A stretch of DNA of 40,220 nt from Clostridium sp. CAG:590 (GCA_000431135.1 HF987837.1:1-40220); one strand, 5' to 3'. Shown: positions 16,548-25,132, counted from the first letter of the stretch. A program made the numbers and translations. Notes: generated from the letters alone by a model not told the origin.

Positions 16548-17303
16548 ATGAGAAAAAGAAATAGGGTTGAGAAACAAAAGAAGAAGGATAAATTTAATGT
16601 ACTAATCTATTTGTCACTTATAGCATTTGTGATTTTCTCAGGTGCGTGCTGTTATTATTTTAGACAGTCTGTGCTTAAGATGGCTTCTGCTACTCAACAG
16701 GCATACCAGAAGACTAAGGCGGAAGAAAGCGGCAAGGTGTATGATGATTTTTTTGATGCAGGTAAAAACTTTGCTGAAGAGCAGCTTCATTCTTCCAATA
16801 GGGTATATATTCAAATAGGAAAAATCCAAGAGGAAGAAAAATTAGAAGTTCTTCGTGTGAGTGATGTAGATTATATTATTTGGGATAAAGATGATAAAGA
16901 TAATAAGTATGATATTACTTCGTGGAGAAAGGTTCCTGCGATGGGTGTTTTTACAGTTAATTTGAAGGCAAGTGAAATAATAAAGGATGACGAAAGAAAA
17001 TATGTGTTGGTTCGCATTCCGTCTCCACAATTAACTGATTTTACACTGGATGATGAGAATAAAGAGACACTATTTTTCCATACCGGTCTGTTTGATAACT
17101 CTCCGGGAGATGGAGCTGATATTACGGCAGAACAAGATAAGGAGGCATATAGGAATCTAAAAAAATCTATGAGTACCAATTCTGATTATTATCAACAATC
17201 GAAAGATTCAGCAAAAACGACAATCAAAAATCTTGTTGCTCAAATGAATCCGGATATTAATGGACTGATAGTTGATGTGGAATTCATAGATGAAGATGAT
17301 TGA
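16548..17303 (+). CDS. Membrane-anchored DUF4230 protein (second of two)
   Basis: The 251-residue protein has a very basic N-terminus, a membrane helix at about residues 22-40 and an extracytoplasmic domain that repeats the DUF4230 layout of the previous gene: a beta core (MGVFTVNLKASEII, then YVLVRIPSPQLTDF) and a terminal helix ending LIVDVEFIDEDD. Gene duplication followed by divergence is inferred. AAGGAG (16534-16539) precedes ATG 16548, 12 bp after the previous stop. A terminator at 17395-17429 closes the operon. Confidence 0.75.
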   Translation: MRKRNRVEKQKKKDKFNVLIYLSLIAFVIFSGACCYYFRQSVLKMASATQQAYQKTKAEESGKVYDDFFDAGKNFAEEQLHSSNRVYIQIGKIQEEEKLEVLRVSDVDYIIWDKDDKDNKYDITSWRKVPAMGVFTVNLKASEIIKDDERKYVLVRIPSPQLTDFTLDDENKETLFFHTGLFDNSPGDGADITAEQDKEAYRNLKKSMSTNSDYYQQSKDSAKTTIKNLVAQMNPDINGLIVDVEFIDEDD

Positions 17304-17394
17304 AGTGAGCCGCCATTTTGTGGTGGTGTGGAGTCGATATTATAAGTGATATGTAGATATTCATTGTAAAAGAATATGGTATAAGTTTTTATGG

Positions 17395-17429
17395 CGGTTG
17401 CTAGTATTACTGGCAACCGTCTTTTTTAT
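17395..17429 (+). terminator. Rho-independent terminator
   Basis: CGGTTGCTAG (17395-17404) pairs with CTGGCAACCG (17410-17419, one G-U pair) around a 5-base loop, followed by TCTTTTTTATT. Confidence 0.85.
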
Positions 17430-17485
17430 TCGCAAAATTTACAAGGCCTAGTATGAGGTCTTTGCATTTTTATATTAAAAAAGCT

Positions 17486-17515
17486 TTGACTGCACGTTAC
17501 GTGCAGTTTTAGGGT
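17486..17515 (+). promoter_or_regulatory. MerR-type promoter/operator
   Basis: TTGACT (17486-17491) and a weak -10 TAGGGT (17510-17515) are separated by 18 bp that contain the inverted repeat ACTGCACG-TTA-CGTGCAGT (17489-17507). A palindrome inside a slightly long spacer is the hallmark of MerR-regulated promoters, so the adjacent MerR gene is probably autoregulated here. Confidence 0.75.
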
Positions 17516-17535
17516 AAAGGAGGTGGGAGATATGT

Positions 17536-17880
17536 ATGCATGAGTTAAAAACCTTACGCGAAGTGTGTGATCTGTTAGGAGTGTCAAGGCGAGCAGTTCA
17601 GGGTTATGAAAAAGTAGGGCTTGTAGAACCATCAGGTAGAAACAAGTATGGATATTTACTATATGATTGCAGGGCTGTGGATACGATTAGAAGAATCAAA
17701 CAATTTCAGTCGTTCGGATTTCAAATAAAAGAGATCCGAGAACTGAAGAATTTGCCAAAAGGAATTGTAAGAGAAGAGCTGCAAAAGAAAATTGTAATTC
17801 TGGAAACAAGAAGAAAAGTGCTTGACGAAACAATTATTGATGCAAAGGCATTGTTGGAAAAACTCGATTCAAGTAAATAA
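17536..17880 (+). CDS. MerR-family transcriptional regulator
   Basis: The 114-residue protein has an N-terminal winged helix-turn-helix (LREVCDLLGVSRRAVQGYEK, then GYLLYD and the FQSFGFQIKEIRELK wing/helix) and a C-terminal coiled coil that would mediate dimerisation. There is no room for a large effector domain, as in small MerR proteins. ATG 17536 follows GGAGGTGGGAG (17519-17529). It overlaps the next gene's leader and is probably co-transcribed with the lipoprotein at 17898. It is likely to act at its own palindromic promoter (17486-17515). The inducer is unknown. Confidence 0.85.
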   Translation: MHELKTLREVCDLLGVSRRAVQGYEKVGLVEPSGRNKYGYLLYDCRAVDTIRRIKQFQSFGFQIKEIRELKNLPKGIVREELQKKIVILETRRKVLDETIIDAKALLEKLDSSK

Positions 17881-17897
17881 TGATTGGAGGAATTAAA

Positions 17898-18377
17898 ATG
17901 AAGAAATTATTATGTGTATGTGTGATGAGTTGCGTGTTGGTGGGGGTATGTGCTTGTGGAACAAGACAGAGTATGCCGATTACAGCAGAGGAGACTAGTG
18001 AAGTAACGACAGCGAAGGAGACAGAAGAGGTTAGCGTTGAGGAAGACACGACGGAAGAACTTAAGGAAACATCAAATTCACAAGAAGAGATTGTCGGTAG
18101 TGATGCCGTTACTCCTGAGTTTAAAGAACTAATGGATTCTTATGAGGCGTTTTTTGATGAATATGTAGAATTTATGCAAAAGTATATGAAAGCAGATGCG
18201 AATGATATGGTTGCAATGATGGCTGATTATACAGAGTACCTAAAAGCTTATACCGAGATGATGGACAAAATGAATGCAATTGATCAAAATGAATTATCCA
18301 CAGCAGATAAATTATATTATATTGACGTTACCGGGCGAATCAATCAAAAGTTAATGAAAGTTGCAGTAGCGTCTTAG
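17898..18377 (+). CDS. Small acidic lipoprotein (DUF6591-like)
   Basis: The 159-residue product has a signal peptide and a lipobox-like VCAC with Cys20, followed by a Thr/Glu-rich linker (residues 30-65) and a helical C-terminal domain (FKELMDSYEAFFDEYVEF, MQKYMKADANDMVAMMADY). The C-terminal domain resembles the DUF6591 proteins common in Lachnospiraceae, though I cannot verify this without a search. ATG 17898 after GGAGG (17885-17889) is preferred over an upstream in-frame start at 17880. It sits 17 bp behind the MerR gene and ends in a terminator, so the two form one unit. Confidence 0.7.
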   Translation: MKKLLCVCVMSCVLVGVCACGTRQSMPITAEETSEVTTAKETEEVSVEEDTTEELKETSNSQEEIVGSDAVTPEFKELMDSYEAFFDEYVEFMQKYMKADANDMVAMMADYTEYLKAYTEMMDKMNAIDQNELSTADKLYYIDVTGRINQKLMKVAVAS

Positions 18378-18395
18378 GAATAGGCAATGATAGGG

Positions 18396-18432
18396 AGCCT
18401 CCAGGCAAGTAATGTTGTTTGGAGGCTTCTTA
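18396..18432 (+). terminator. Rho-independent terminator
   Basis: AGCCTCCAGGCAA (18396-18408) pairs with 18415-18427 over 13 positions (two G-U) with a 6-base loop, then TCTTA. It ends the MerR/lipoprotein unit. Confidence 0.7.
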
Positions 18433-18435
18433 CAT

Positions 18436-18456
18436 ATAAATGTTTCTAAAACAATG
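18436..18456. repeat. 21-bp sequence shared with 10668-10688
   Basis: Identical to the 3' end of panF (see 10668-10688). It lies directly before the 34-bp repeat array, so it may mark the left edge of the segment that carries the ATPase gene. Confidence 0.7.
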
Positions 18457-18470
18457 AATAATATCTACAA

Positions 18471-18606
18471 TACTTTGCGTATTATATAGAATATGGAATA
18501 TGATTACTTTGCGCACTATGTATATAATTGTCGAAAATTACTTTGCGCACTGTATGTATAATTGTTGAAAATTACTTTGCGTACTGTTATAATATGTAGA
18601 GAAAGG
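18471..18606 (+). repeat. Four 34-bp direct repeats with core TACTTTGCG
   Basis: TACTTTGCG(C/T)A starts at 18471, 18505, 18539 and 18573, an exact 34-bp step, with no unique spacers between units. Units 2 and 3 also share TATAATTG(T/C)(T/C)GAAAAT. The last unit contains the -10 of the ATPase promoter. The array is a candidate operator for cooperative binding, possibly by the ATPase itself or a partner. It is not a CRISPR: there is no repeat/spacer alternation. Confidence 0.85.
18565..18593 (+). promoter_or_regulatory. Promoter of the AAA/DUF4143 gene
   Basis: TTGAAA (18565-18570), a 17-bp spacer and TATAAT (18588-18593). The spacer contains the core of the fourth 34-bp repeat, so a protein bound there would compete with RNA polymerase. 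Confidence 0.75.
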
Positions 18607-18619
18607 TGGAAAATGCAAT

Positions 18620-19981
18620 ATGATTAAAAGAAAGATTTATCAAAAAATATTAAGATGGAAGGAAAGCACAAATGGTACAAAAGCACTCCTGATTGAAGGA
18701 GCACGTCGAATTGGTAAGTCTACAATAGCAGAAGAATTTGGTAAAAAAGAGTATAAAAGTTATATATTGATTGATTTTAATAAGGCAACTAAAAAAACGA
18801 TGGAAAGCTTTGAGGATCTTAACAATTTGGATGTTTTTTTTCAGACAATTATGCTTGAGTATAACACCCGGTTGTTTGAAAGAGAATCACTCATAATATT
18901 TGATGAAATACAAAAATTTCCGAAGGCTAGGGAAGCAGTTAAATATCTTGTTGCAGATGGAAGGTACGATTACATTGAAACAGGTTCACTTATTTCTATT
19001 CGTGAAAATGTAGATAATATTACAATTCCTTCTGAGGAACGTAAAATAAAAATGTTTCCGGTCGATTTTGAAGAATTTATGTTGTACATGAATGAAGAAC
19101 TTCTGCTAGAGTATATCAAAAAATGTTTGGAAATGAAACAACCATTGGATCAGAAAATGCATCAAAAGGCAATGCACATTTTCAAAGAATATATGCTGGT
19201 CGGGGGGATGCCGCAGGCTGTAGTTGCATTTAAGGAGAATGCAAGAGATTTTGCAGCCGCAGATATTGAAAAAAGAGATATTCTTTCTCTATATCGTGAC
19301 GATATTAAAAAAGCTGCAAAACGATACAATTCCAGAGTGTCTGCTATTTTCGAAAATATACCTGCATATTTATCAACGCATGAGAAAAGAGTTGTATTAA
19401 GTGAAATAGAATCGAATGCAACATTTGCTCAATATGATGATCCTTTTTTTTGGCTGGACGATTCCATGATATGTAATCTGTGTTATAAATGTAATGATCC
19501 AAATGTCGGATTCAGCCTAAATAAAAATGAGTCATTTGTAAAATGTTATATGGGAGATACGGGGTTGCTTGTTAGTCTTGCGTTTAATGAAAATGAGATT
19601 ATGGAGCAACAATTATATAAACAGATTATGAATGAAAAATTATCTCTAAATCAAGGCATGATTTATGAGAACATGATTTCTCAAATGATTGTAGCGATGG
19701 GACGAAAGTTATATTTTTATACCAGGTATAATGAAGAAAAACATAGGAATGATATAGAAATAGACTTTTTGCTTTCTAATGAAAGTAAAATGAATTTTAG
19801 AATGTATCCAATAGAAGTGAAGTCATCGAAAAACTATTCGGCAATTTCGCTGGATAAATTTAAAGAGTTATATGAAAAGAAAATTGCAATATCATATATT
19901 GTTCATCCAAAGAATCTCTTGGTGGATGGGGAAATAATAAAAATCCCACCATATATGTTCCCTTTTGTTTTTGAAGTATAG
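18620..19981 (+). CDS. AAA+ ATPase with DUF4143 (nuclease-like) domain
   Basis: The 453-residue intact protein has Walker A GARRIGKST (residues 27-35), Walker B LIIFDEIQ (about 92-99), an arginine-rich sensor segment (YIETGSLIS), and a C-terminal DUF4143 domain with EIDFLL and PIEVKSSK, the D...ExK arrangement of PD-(D/E)XK folds. Proteins of this type are abundant in gut anaerobes and their role is unsettled. AAGGTGG (18603-18609) precedes ATG 18620. It is isolated, with its own promoter inside a 34-bp repeat array, and has a broken paralogue at 2626-3695. Confidence 0.9.
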   Translation: MIKRKIYQKILRWKESTNGTKALLIEGARRIGKSTIAEEFGKKEYKSYILIDFNKATKKTMESFEDLNNLDVFFQTIMLEYNTRLFERESLIIFDEIQKFPKAREAVKYLVADGRYDYIETGSLISIRENVDNITIPSEERKIKMFPVDFEEFMLYMNEELLLEYIKKCLEMKQPLDQKMHQKAMHIFKEYMLVGGMPQAVVAFKENARDFAAADIEKRDILSLYRDDIKKAAKRYNSRVSAIFENIPAYLSTHEKRVVLSEIESNATFAQYDDPFFWLDDSMICNLCYKCNDPNVGFSLNKNESFVKCYMGDTGLLVSLAFNENEIMEQQLYKQIMNEKLSLNQGMIYENMISQMIVAMGRKLYFYTRYNEEKHRNDIEIDFLLSNESKMNFRMYPIEVKSSKNYSAISLDKFKELYEKKIAISYIVHPKNLLVDGEIIKIPPYMFPFVFEV

Positions 19982-20039
19982 AGAATAGTTATTTAGTAAG
20001 ATCAAATAAACCAGACGATTATCACATTTTAAGGAAAAC

Positions 20040-20067
20040 TGTAAGAAGATTGTAAGATGCGTATGAT
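20040..20067 (+). promoter_or_regulatory. Response-regulator-type direct repeat and promoter
   Basis: TGTAAG occurs at 20040 and 20051, an 11-bp (one helical turn) step, overlapping the -35 position of a TATGAT -10 (20062-20067). OmpR-type regulators bind such repeats, so the response regulator at 23296 is the likely activator of this operon. Confidence 0.65.
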
Positions 20068-20102
20068 AGAATGAACGTATCAACAGGAAAGGAAGAGATG
20101 AA

Positions 20103-20798
20103 ATGAACATTTTATCAACGCATGATCTTACAAAAATATATGGAAATGGAGATAATGAGGTACATGCATTATCCCACGTTTCCCTTGATATCGAAGAAGG
20201 TACATTTGTTTCTATTATTGGAAGTTCGGGAAGTGGCAAATCAACGCTACTTAATCTGTTAGGAGGACTTGACCGGCCGACAAGCGGAGAGGTCATCGTA
20301 GATGGCAAATCTATCTTTGAAATGCGGGACGAGGAGCTTACCATTTTCAGAAGACGGAAGATCGGATTTGTATTTCAGAATTACAATCTGATGCCGATTC
20401 TGAATGTATATGAGAATATTGTACTTCCGATTGAATTAGACGGAGCAAAGATTGATGAGGCTTATGTGGAAAGAATCATGGATATGCTGAAGCTTTCCGA
20501 AAAACGATACGCGATGCCGAATCAGTTGTCGGGTGGTCAGCAACAGAGAGTCGCCATTGCTAGGGCATTAGCAGCAAAACCGTCGATTATCTTGGCGGAC
20601 GAACCGACCGGTAATCTGGACAGTAAGACCAGCATGGATGTTATTGCATTATTGAAGCTGACCAGCAAGGAGTTTGCACAGACCATTGTTATGATCACAC
20701 ATAACGAAGAGATTGCTACCATTGCCGACCGGATGATACGGATTGAAGATGGAAAGATTGTTTCCTCTGAGACAAAAGGGGGAAATGCGGATGCTTAA
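20103..20798 (+). CDS. ABC transporter ATPase (antimicrobial peptide/lipoprotein-type)
   Basis: The 231-residue nucleotide-binding subunit has Walker A GSSGSGKST (about residues 40-48), Q-loop, signature LSGGQQQR, Walker B IILADEP with the GNLDSKT D-loop, and the H-loop MITHNE. The features match the MacB/BceA/LolD group that energises FtsX-type permeases working by mechanotransmission. It overlaps the start of the permease gene (coupled translation) and heads a four-gene module with a two-component system. AGGAAAGGAAGAG (20085-20097) precedes ATG 20103. Confidence 0.92.
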   Translation: MNILSTHDLTKIYGNGDNEVHALSHVSLDIEEGTFVSIIGSSGSGKSTLLNLLGGLDRPTSGEVIVDGKSIFEMRDEELTIFRRRKIGFVFQNYNLMPILNVYENIVLPIELDGAKIDEAYVERIMDMLKLSEKRYAMPNQLSGGQQQRVAIARALAAKPSIILADEPTGNLDSKTSMDVIALLKLTSKEFAQTIVMITHNEEIATIADRMIRIEDGKIVSSETKGGNADA

Positions 20799-23268
20799 GA
20801 ACAATAATCAGACAGCAATCAATCGTATCTATCATCGGATGTTGAAGCAGAACCGGGTTCGTAATGTAATCGTTATTCTTGCCATTGTATTGACAACCTT
20901 TATGTTTACGGCAGTATTTACACTAGGCTTTTCTATGGCAAGGAATATAAATCAGATGCAGCTTCGTTTACAAGGAACAAAGGCATCGATCACAATTGAA
21001 CACCCAACGGAAGATCAGGTAAAGGAGATCGGGCAATGTCCTTCTCTTTGGGCAGCGGGAATTCAGATAGATGCCCGGAGGGTTGCGAGTGAGGATGGAG
21101 AATGTCAATATCTCCTTCAATATTATGATGCGACGGAATTTGAGAAGAATCTGCAGCCGGCGATTACAGATCTGCAAGGAACTTATCCGAAAAATGAGAA
21201 GGATATTATGTTAACCAAACAGACGCTTGACAATCTTGGTATTCAGACCCCGCAGATCGGTCAGGATATTGTATTTATGTTAGATGGAAAGGAACAGTTG
21301 TTTCAATTATCCGGCTGGTATACATGTTATAGCAAAGGCAATACAACGTTGGTGTCTAAGGCATATATGGATAAGTCGGGATTTACGATGCAGGAGAACG
21401 GACGCGTCAGTATTTCCGCCAAAGAGGGAAAACAGGAGAGCTTAAGGGATGAATTAGAGGAACAGGTGACGTTACGAAAGGACCAAAAGATTGATGCAAG
21501 CTATGATGCGCAGTCAGAAAATGGTTCCAATCGTGTTATGATTGCGATCAGTATTGGATTGATTGCGGCGATGATTGTGTTAAGCGGGTATCTGTTGATC
21601 TATAATGTGATGTACATTTCTGTGACAAAGGATATTCGTTTCTATGGAATGTTAAAGACGATTGGTGCTACGATGCCGCAGATTCAGCAGATTGTGAAAC
21701 GGCAGGCGAGATATCTTGCATGTATTGCTATTCCAATCGGAGTAGTGCTCGGTACAGGAGTATCCTTTGGGGTTGTTCCATTAGCGATGACGATGTTCTC
21801 GGTTGGGCGGGAATCAGCAGTATCCTCTACGATAAGCTTTCATCCGGGTATTTATCTGTTTTCCGTATTATTTGCATTTGTAACAGTATCTATCAGTGCA
21901 AGGAAGCCGGCGAAGTATGCGGGTAAGATATCTGCAATTGATGCAATGAAATATACGGGAAATGAAGTAAAAAACTGTTACAGGACAACGAGCGGCGGCA
22001 AGTTGCCGAAAATGGCATGGCGCAACGTATTCCGGGAGAAGAAGAGAAGCATTCTTGTATTTGCATCTGTTTTTATGGGATCCGTCACTTTTTTATGCGT
22101 GAATACATTTATTGACTGCTTAAGTGCCGATAGTTATATCGCACACTACCTGCATAATGATTATGTATTGTATGGAAGCGGTGATGAGGACAGGGCAGCT
22201 CAGGGTGTGACAATGGAAGATATTGCAGAGAAGATGCGGGAGATAGATGGAATGGATGAGGTATATACCAATCGTAGCGCAGATGTTATGCTTCCGTTTG
22301 ATGCGGAGTTATATGCTCCTTTTCTGGAAAAGGAAGATAATCCCGGGGACGTGGCAAAGTTCTATGAGACGACAACAGAAAAGACTGCACAGTATTCGGC
22401 TCCATTGATTTCCATTAATACGAAAATGGTAGAAGCATATAACAAGACCGCCGCACAGAAGGTCGACATAGAAGCTTTCGAAAAGGGCGAGATCTGTCTG
22501 ATCGGATATCTGGATTCAGAGGATGCAACAAAGCAGATGCAAGGCAGGACAATTACACTACGGAATGCTGACACTGGAAATGAGAGAAAGATTACAGTGG
22601 GTGCGGCATTACAGGATGAAGAAGAAATTACCGCAGGACATTATTGGGTATTAGGCGGCGCTCCGGATGCCATTTTTGTGAGCGATCAGGTGATGGATTC
22701 GTTATTCCCGGATGCAGAGGTGGATTGTATTATTGCGAATGCAAAGAAAGGGAAAGAACCGGAGGTTACGCCATCCGTAGAACGGATTGTGAAGGGTAAT
22801 TCGATCATTATTGCCAGTGATATCCGTTCGGTAGAAGCAGCAGATTTTAAGAAATCTATGATGTCACTTGAGGTGATCGGTGGAGGTATTTCCCTGATTC
22901 TGATATTGATTGGCGTTGTCAATTATATCAATGTGATGATCACCGGTGTGTATACGAGAAAAATGGAACTTGCTGTTTTGGAAAGTGTTGGTATGACAAA
23001 GCGGCAGATCCGAAAGATGCTGATGTATGAAGGTCTGGTCTATGGTATGATCAGTTGTGGGTTGATCCTGACGTTAGGAAGTCTTATGATGTATGGAACA
23101 GGTAGATTATGTATGCATATAGCAGATTATGCGATATTCCATTATCCATTTGAATTAGTAATTGTCATGGCTGTGGTATTATTTGCGATATGTATTGTAG
23201 TACCGGCGTTAGTATTTCGTCTGATAAACAAAGAGACGGTTGTGGAACGGCTGCGAATGGCAGAATAG
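20791..23268 (+). CDS. FtsX-like ABC permease
   Basis: The protein has 825 residues from ATG 20791, chosen because AAAAGGGGG (about 20774-20782) is well placed and it overlaps the ATPase stop by 8 bp. An N-terminal helix (RNVIVILAIVLTTFMFTAVF) is followed by a large extracytoplasmic domain, a three-helix FtsX core (about residues 250-385), an inner loop with a conserved MAWRNVFREKKRS cytoplasmic coupling helix, a second extracellular domain and a second FtsX core (about 695-815). Two FtsX cores and a long length are typical of peptide-detoxifying/sensing permeases in Clostridia. It partners the upstream ATPase and downstream kinase. Confidence 0.9.
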   Translation: MLKNNNQTAINRIYHRMLKQNRVRNVIVILAIVLTTFMFTAVFTLGFSMARNINQMQLRLQGTKASITIEHPTEDQVKEIGQCPSLWAAGIQIDARRVASEDGECQYLLQYYDATEFEKNLQPAITDLQGTYPKNEKDIMLTKQTLDNLGIQTPQIGQDIVFMLDGKEQLFQLSGWYTCYSKGNTTLVSKAYMDKSGFTMQENGRVSISAKEGKQESLRDELEEQVTLRKDQKIDASYDAQSENGSNRVMIAISIGLIAAMIVLSGYLLIYNVMYISVTKDIRFYGMLKTIGATMPQIQQIVKRQARYLACIAIPIGVVLGTGVSFGVVPLAMTMFSVGRESAVSSTISFHPGIYLFSVLFAFVTVSISARKPAKYAGKISAIDAMKYTGNEVKNCYRTTSGGKLPKMAWRNVFREKKRSILVFASVFMGSVTFLCVNTFIDCLSADSYIAHYLHNDYVLYGSGDEDRAAQGVTMEDIAEKMREIDGMDEVYTNRSADVMLPFDAELYAPFLEKEDNPGDVAKFYETTTEKTAQYSAPLISINTKMVEAYNKTAAQKVDIEAFEKGEICLIGYLDSEDATKQMQGRTITLRNADTGNERKITVGAALQDEEEITAGHYWVLGGAPDAIFVSDQVMDSLFPDAEVDCIIANAKKGKEPEVTPSVERIVKGNSIIIASDIRSVEAADFKKSMMSLEVIGGGISLILILIGVVNYINVMITGVYTRKMELAVLESVGMTKRQIRKMLMYEGLVYGMISCGLILTLGSLMMYGTGRLCMHIADYAIFHYPFELVIVMAVVLFAICIVVPALVFRLINKETVVERLRMAE

Positions 23269-23295
23269 GATAGCAGCGGATGATAGGAGTTAAAA

Positions 23296-23976
23296 ATGAG
23301 ACGGATATTGATTGTGGAGGATGATGTAATTATATGTGGTGGTGTCAAGTTGTTCTTAGAGCAGCGGGGATATGAAGTGGAGACTGCATATTCCCGTAAA
23401 GATGCGGATGCCTGTATGCAGCATGGATTTGATCTGATCCTGCTTGACCGTAATCTTCCAGACGGTGCAGGACTTGATTATTGCAGACAGTTAAGGGATA
23501 CCATGAAGGTTCCAATCATATTTCTCACCGCAAAGGATACGGATGAGGATATGATTGAGGGATTCCGGGCAGGGTGTGACGACTATATAGCAAAGCCATT
23601 TTCGGTGGAGCTTCTATATCAACGGATTGAAGCAGTGCTTCGAAGAAGTGTAGAGGATAAGAACCATGCCCGTTTTCATTACAAAGATATGACAGTGGAT
23701 TTTGAACGTATGCAGGTCTTTTTGTCGGAAGAACCGGTGAAATTATCCGGAACGGAGTATCGCATTTTGGAATTACTTATCCGGAATCAAGGCAGAGTAG
23801 TGACAAGAGATACGATTCTGCAGAGAATATGGGATTGTGATGGAAATTATGTGGATGAGAATACATTAAGTGTGCATATCCGCAGACTCCGCCAGAAGAT
23901 AGAAGAGGATGCAGGCAATCCACAGTATATCATTACGGTGTTTGGAATTGGTTATACATTTGGAGAAGAAGCATGA
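23296..23976 (+). CDS. OmpR/PhoB-family response regulator
   Basis: The 226-residue regulator has acidic pocket E8/D9/D10, phosphoacceptor D51 (LLDRNLP), a switch Thr and K in LTAKDTD and IAKPFS, and a C-terminal winged helix (LSGTEYRILELLI, then DENTLSVHIRRLRQKI). AGGAGT precedes ATG 23296 (about 23284-23289). The stop overlaps the kinase start by 4 bp. It probably binds the TGTAAG repeats at 20040-20056 to induce the transporter genes when the kinase is active. Confidence 0.95.
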   Translation: MRRILIVEDDVIICGGVKLFLEQRGYEVETAYSRKDADACMQHGFDLILLDRNLPDGAGLDYCRQLRDTMKVPIIFLTAKDTDEDMIEGFRAGCDDYIAKPFSVELLYQRIEAVLRRSVEDKNHARFHYKDMTVDFERMQVFLSEEPVKLSGTEYRILELLIRNQGRVVTRDTILQRIWDCDGNYVDENTLSVHIRRLRQKIEEDAGNPQYIITVFGIGYTFGEEA

Positions 23977-25028
23977 AAGAATATTCATATCAACAAAACA
24001 AGAAATGCTATGAGAGAAGGGTGAGGATGCTGTATGCATGCTCCCTTCTTTTGGTTGTGGGTGCGGCAGTTATCATGTATCTCTATGTTGGGAAATGGTT
24101 ACCGGTTGTTATCGTGATTGGTTGCGGTGCGGGAATGATCGGAATTATGAGGCTGTTGCAACGGACCGATGATGTCTATATTTCACAGATTGTTGTAGCG
24201 TTGTCAGATCTGTTAGACAGCCTGTCAGAATTAGAAAGACAGGAAGTGTTTCCGGAAAATGAAGATACACTGCTATCCAAATTACAATGTAAGACCGATA
24301 AGATGGTTACCACGCTTAGACTTCAAAATGAGCGGGAACGGGCAGAACATGAAAATATCAAAGGTCTGGTATCGGATCTTTCTCATCAGTTAAAAACACC
24401 GATCTCGAATCTGAAGATGTATACGGAATTTCTGAAAACTCCGGATATCACGCCGGAAGAACGGCAGCAATATTTACATATCTTAGATCTGTTGGTAGAA
24501 CGTTTGATATTTCTTTCGGGAAGCATGATCAAAGTATCGAGATTGGAAAGTGGTCTGATCACATTGCACTGTGAGCGGCAAAGCATCAATGAAACCATCT
24601 TACAGGCGGTGAAGAATATCTATGCCGGTGCAAAGAAAGCGGATATTCTGATCACTTATAAGGAAGAGGTAAGCTGTGATATATTACATGACAGAAGATG
24701 GACGGCAGAAGCCTGTTTTAATCTGTTAGATAATGCAGTGAAATATGGCAAACCGGGAAATGAGATTGTTCTGGCTGTCCGGGAGTTGGGACTGACCATA
24801 GAGATCAGTGTAACTGATCAGAATGAACCAATATCCGGGGAAGAACGAACCCGTATATTTGAGCGGTTCTATCGGGGACAGAATGCAATTGAGAAGGAGG
24901 GTGTCGGAATCGGTCTGTATCTTGCCAGAGAAATTATAGAGAAACAGGGTGGTTGTCTTAGTGTGTGTCCGACCGGACAGGGGAATCGTTTCAGTATCGT
25001 GTTGCCAAAGCAATTGCCTGACAGGTGA
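23973..25028 (+). CDS. Sensor histidine kinase, intramembrane-sensing type
   Basis: The 351-residue kinase has two helices (about residues 19-39 and 42-60) joined by a loop of only a few residues, so it has no extracytoplasmic sensor domain. HisKA has phosphoacceptor H138 in DLSHQLKTPIS, and the ATPase domain has N-box NLLDNAVKYG, DxNxPI (DQNEPISGEE) and G-box GVGIGLYLA. This is the BceS-like design in which the neighbouring FtsX permease senses the peptide and signals to the kinase. Translation is coupled to the response regulator. Confidence 0.93.
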   Translation: MKEYSYQQNKKCYERRVRMLYACSLLLVVGAAVIMYLYVGKWLPVVIVIGCGAGMIGIMRLLQRTDDVYISQIVVALSDLLDSLSELERQEVFPENEDTLLSKLQCKTDKMVTTLRLQNERERAEHENIKGLVSDLSHQLKTPISNLKMYTEFLKTPDITPEERQQYLHILDLLVERLIFLSGSMIKVSRLESGLITLHCERQSINETILQAVKNIYAGAKKADILITYKEEVSCDILHDRRWTAEACFNLLDNAVKYGKPGNEIVLAVRELGLTIEISVTDQNEPISGEERTRIFERFYRGQNAIEKEGVGIGLYLAREIIEKQGGCLSVCPTGQGNRFSIVLPKQLPDR

Positions 25029-25112
25029 AAGAATTGACAATATAGCTCTTAATGAGAAATTGTTTCAATAACAAGGGTTGCTTTTTGGATTCAAATAGTA
25101 TATGATAATGAC

Positions 25113-25132
25113 AGTTAGTTGAGGCTAACTAA
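25113..25132. promoter_or_regulatory. DtxR/MntR-like operator 1
   Basis: AGTTAGTTGAGGCTAACTAA has arms GTTAG and CTAAC six bases apart and resembles the DtxR-family consensus (TTAGGTNAGCCTAACC). It overlaps the predicted start of the small RNA, as expected for an iron- or manganese-dependent repressor. A second box with the same spacing lies at 29385-29402. Confidence 0.6.

Noticed and set aside
18471..18606. CRISPR array
   Set aside because: Four units at a 34-bp step have no unique spacers, cover a promoter, and no cas genes are nearby.
20743..20790. Longer N-terminus for the FtsX permease from ATG 20743
   Set aside because: It lies deep inside the ATPase gene without a ribosome site; ATG 20791 is well spaced from AAAAGGGGG.
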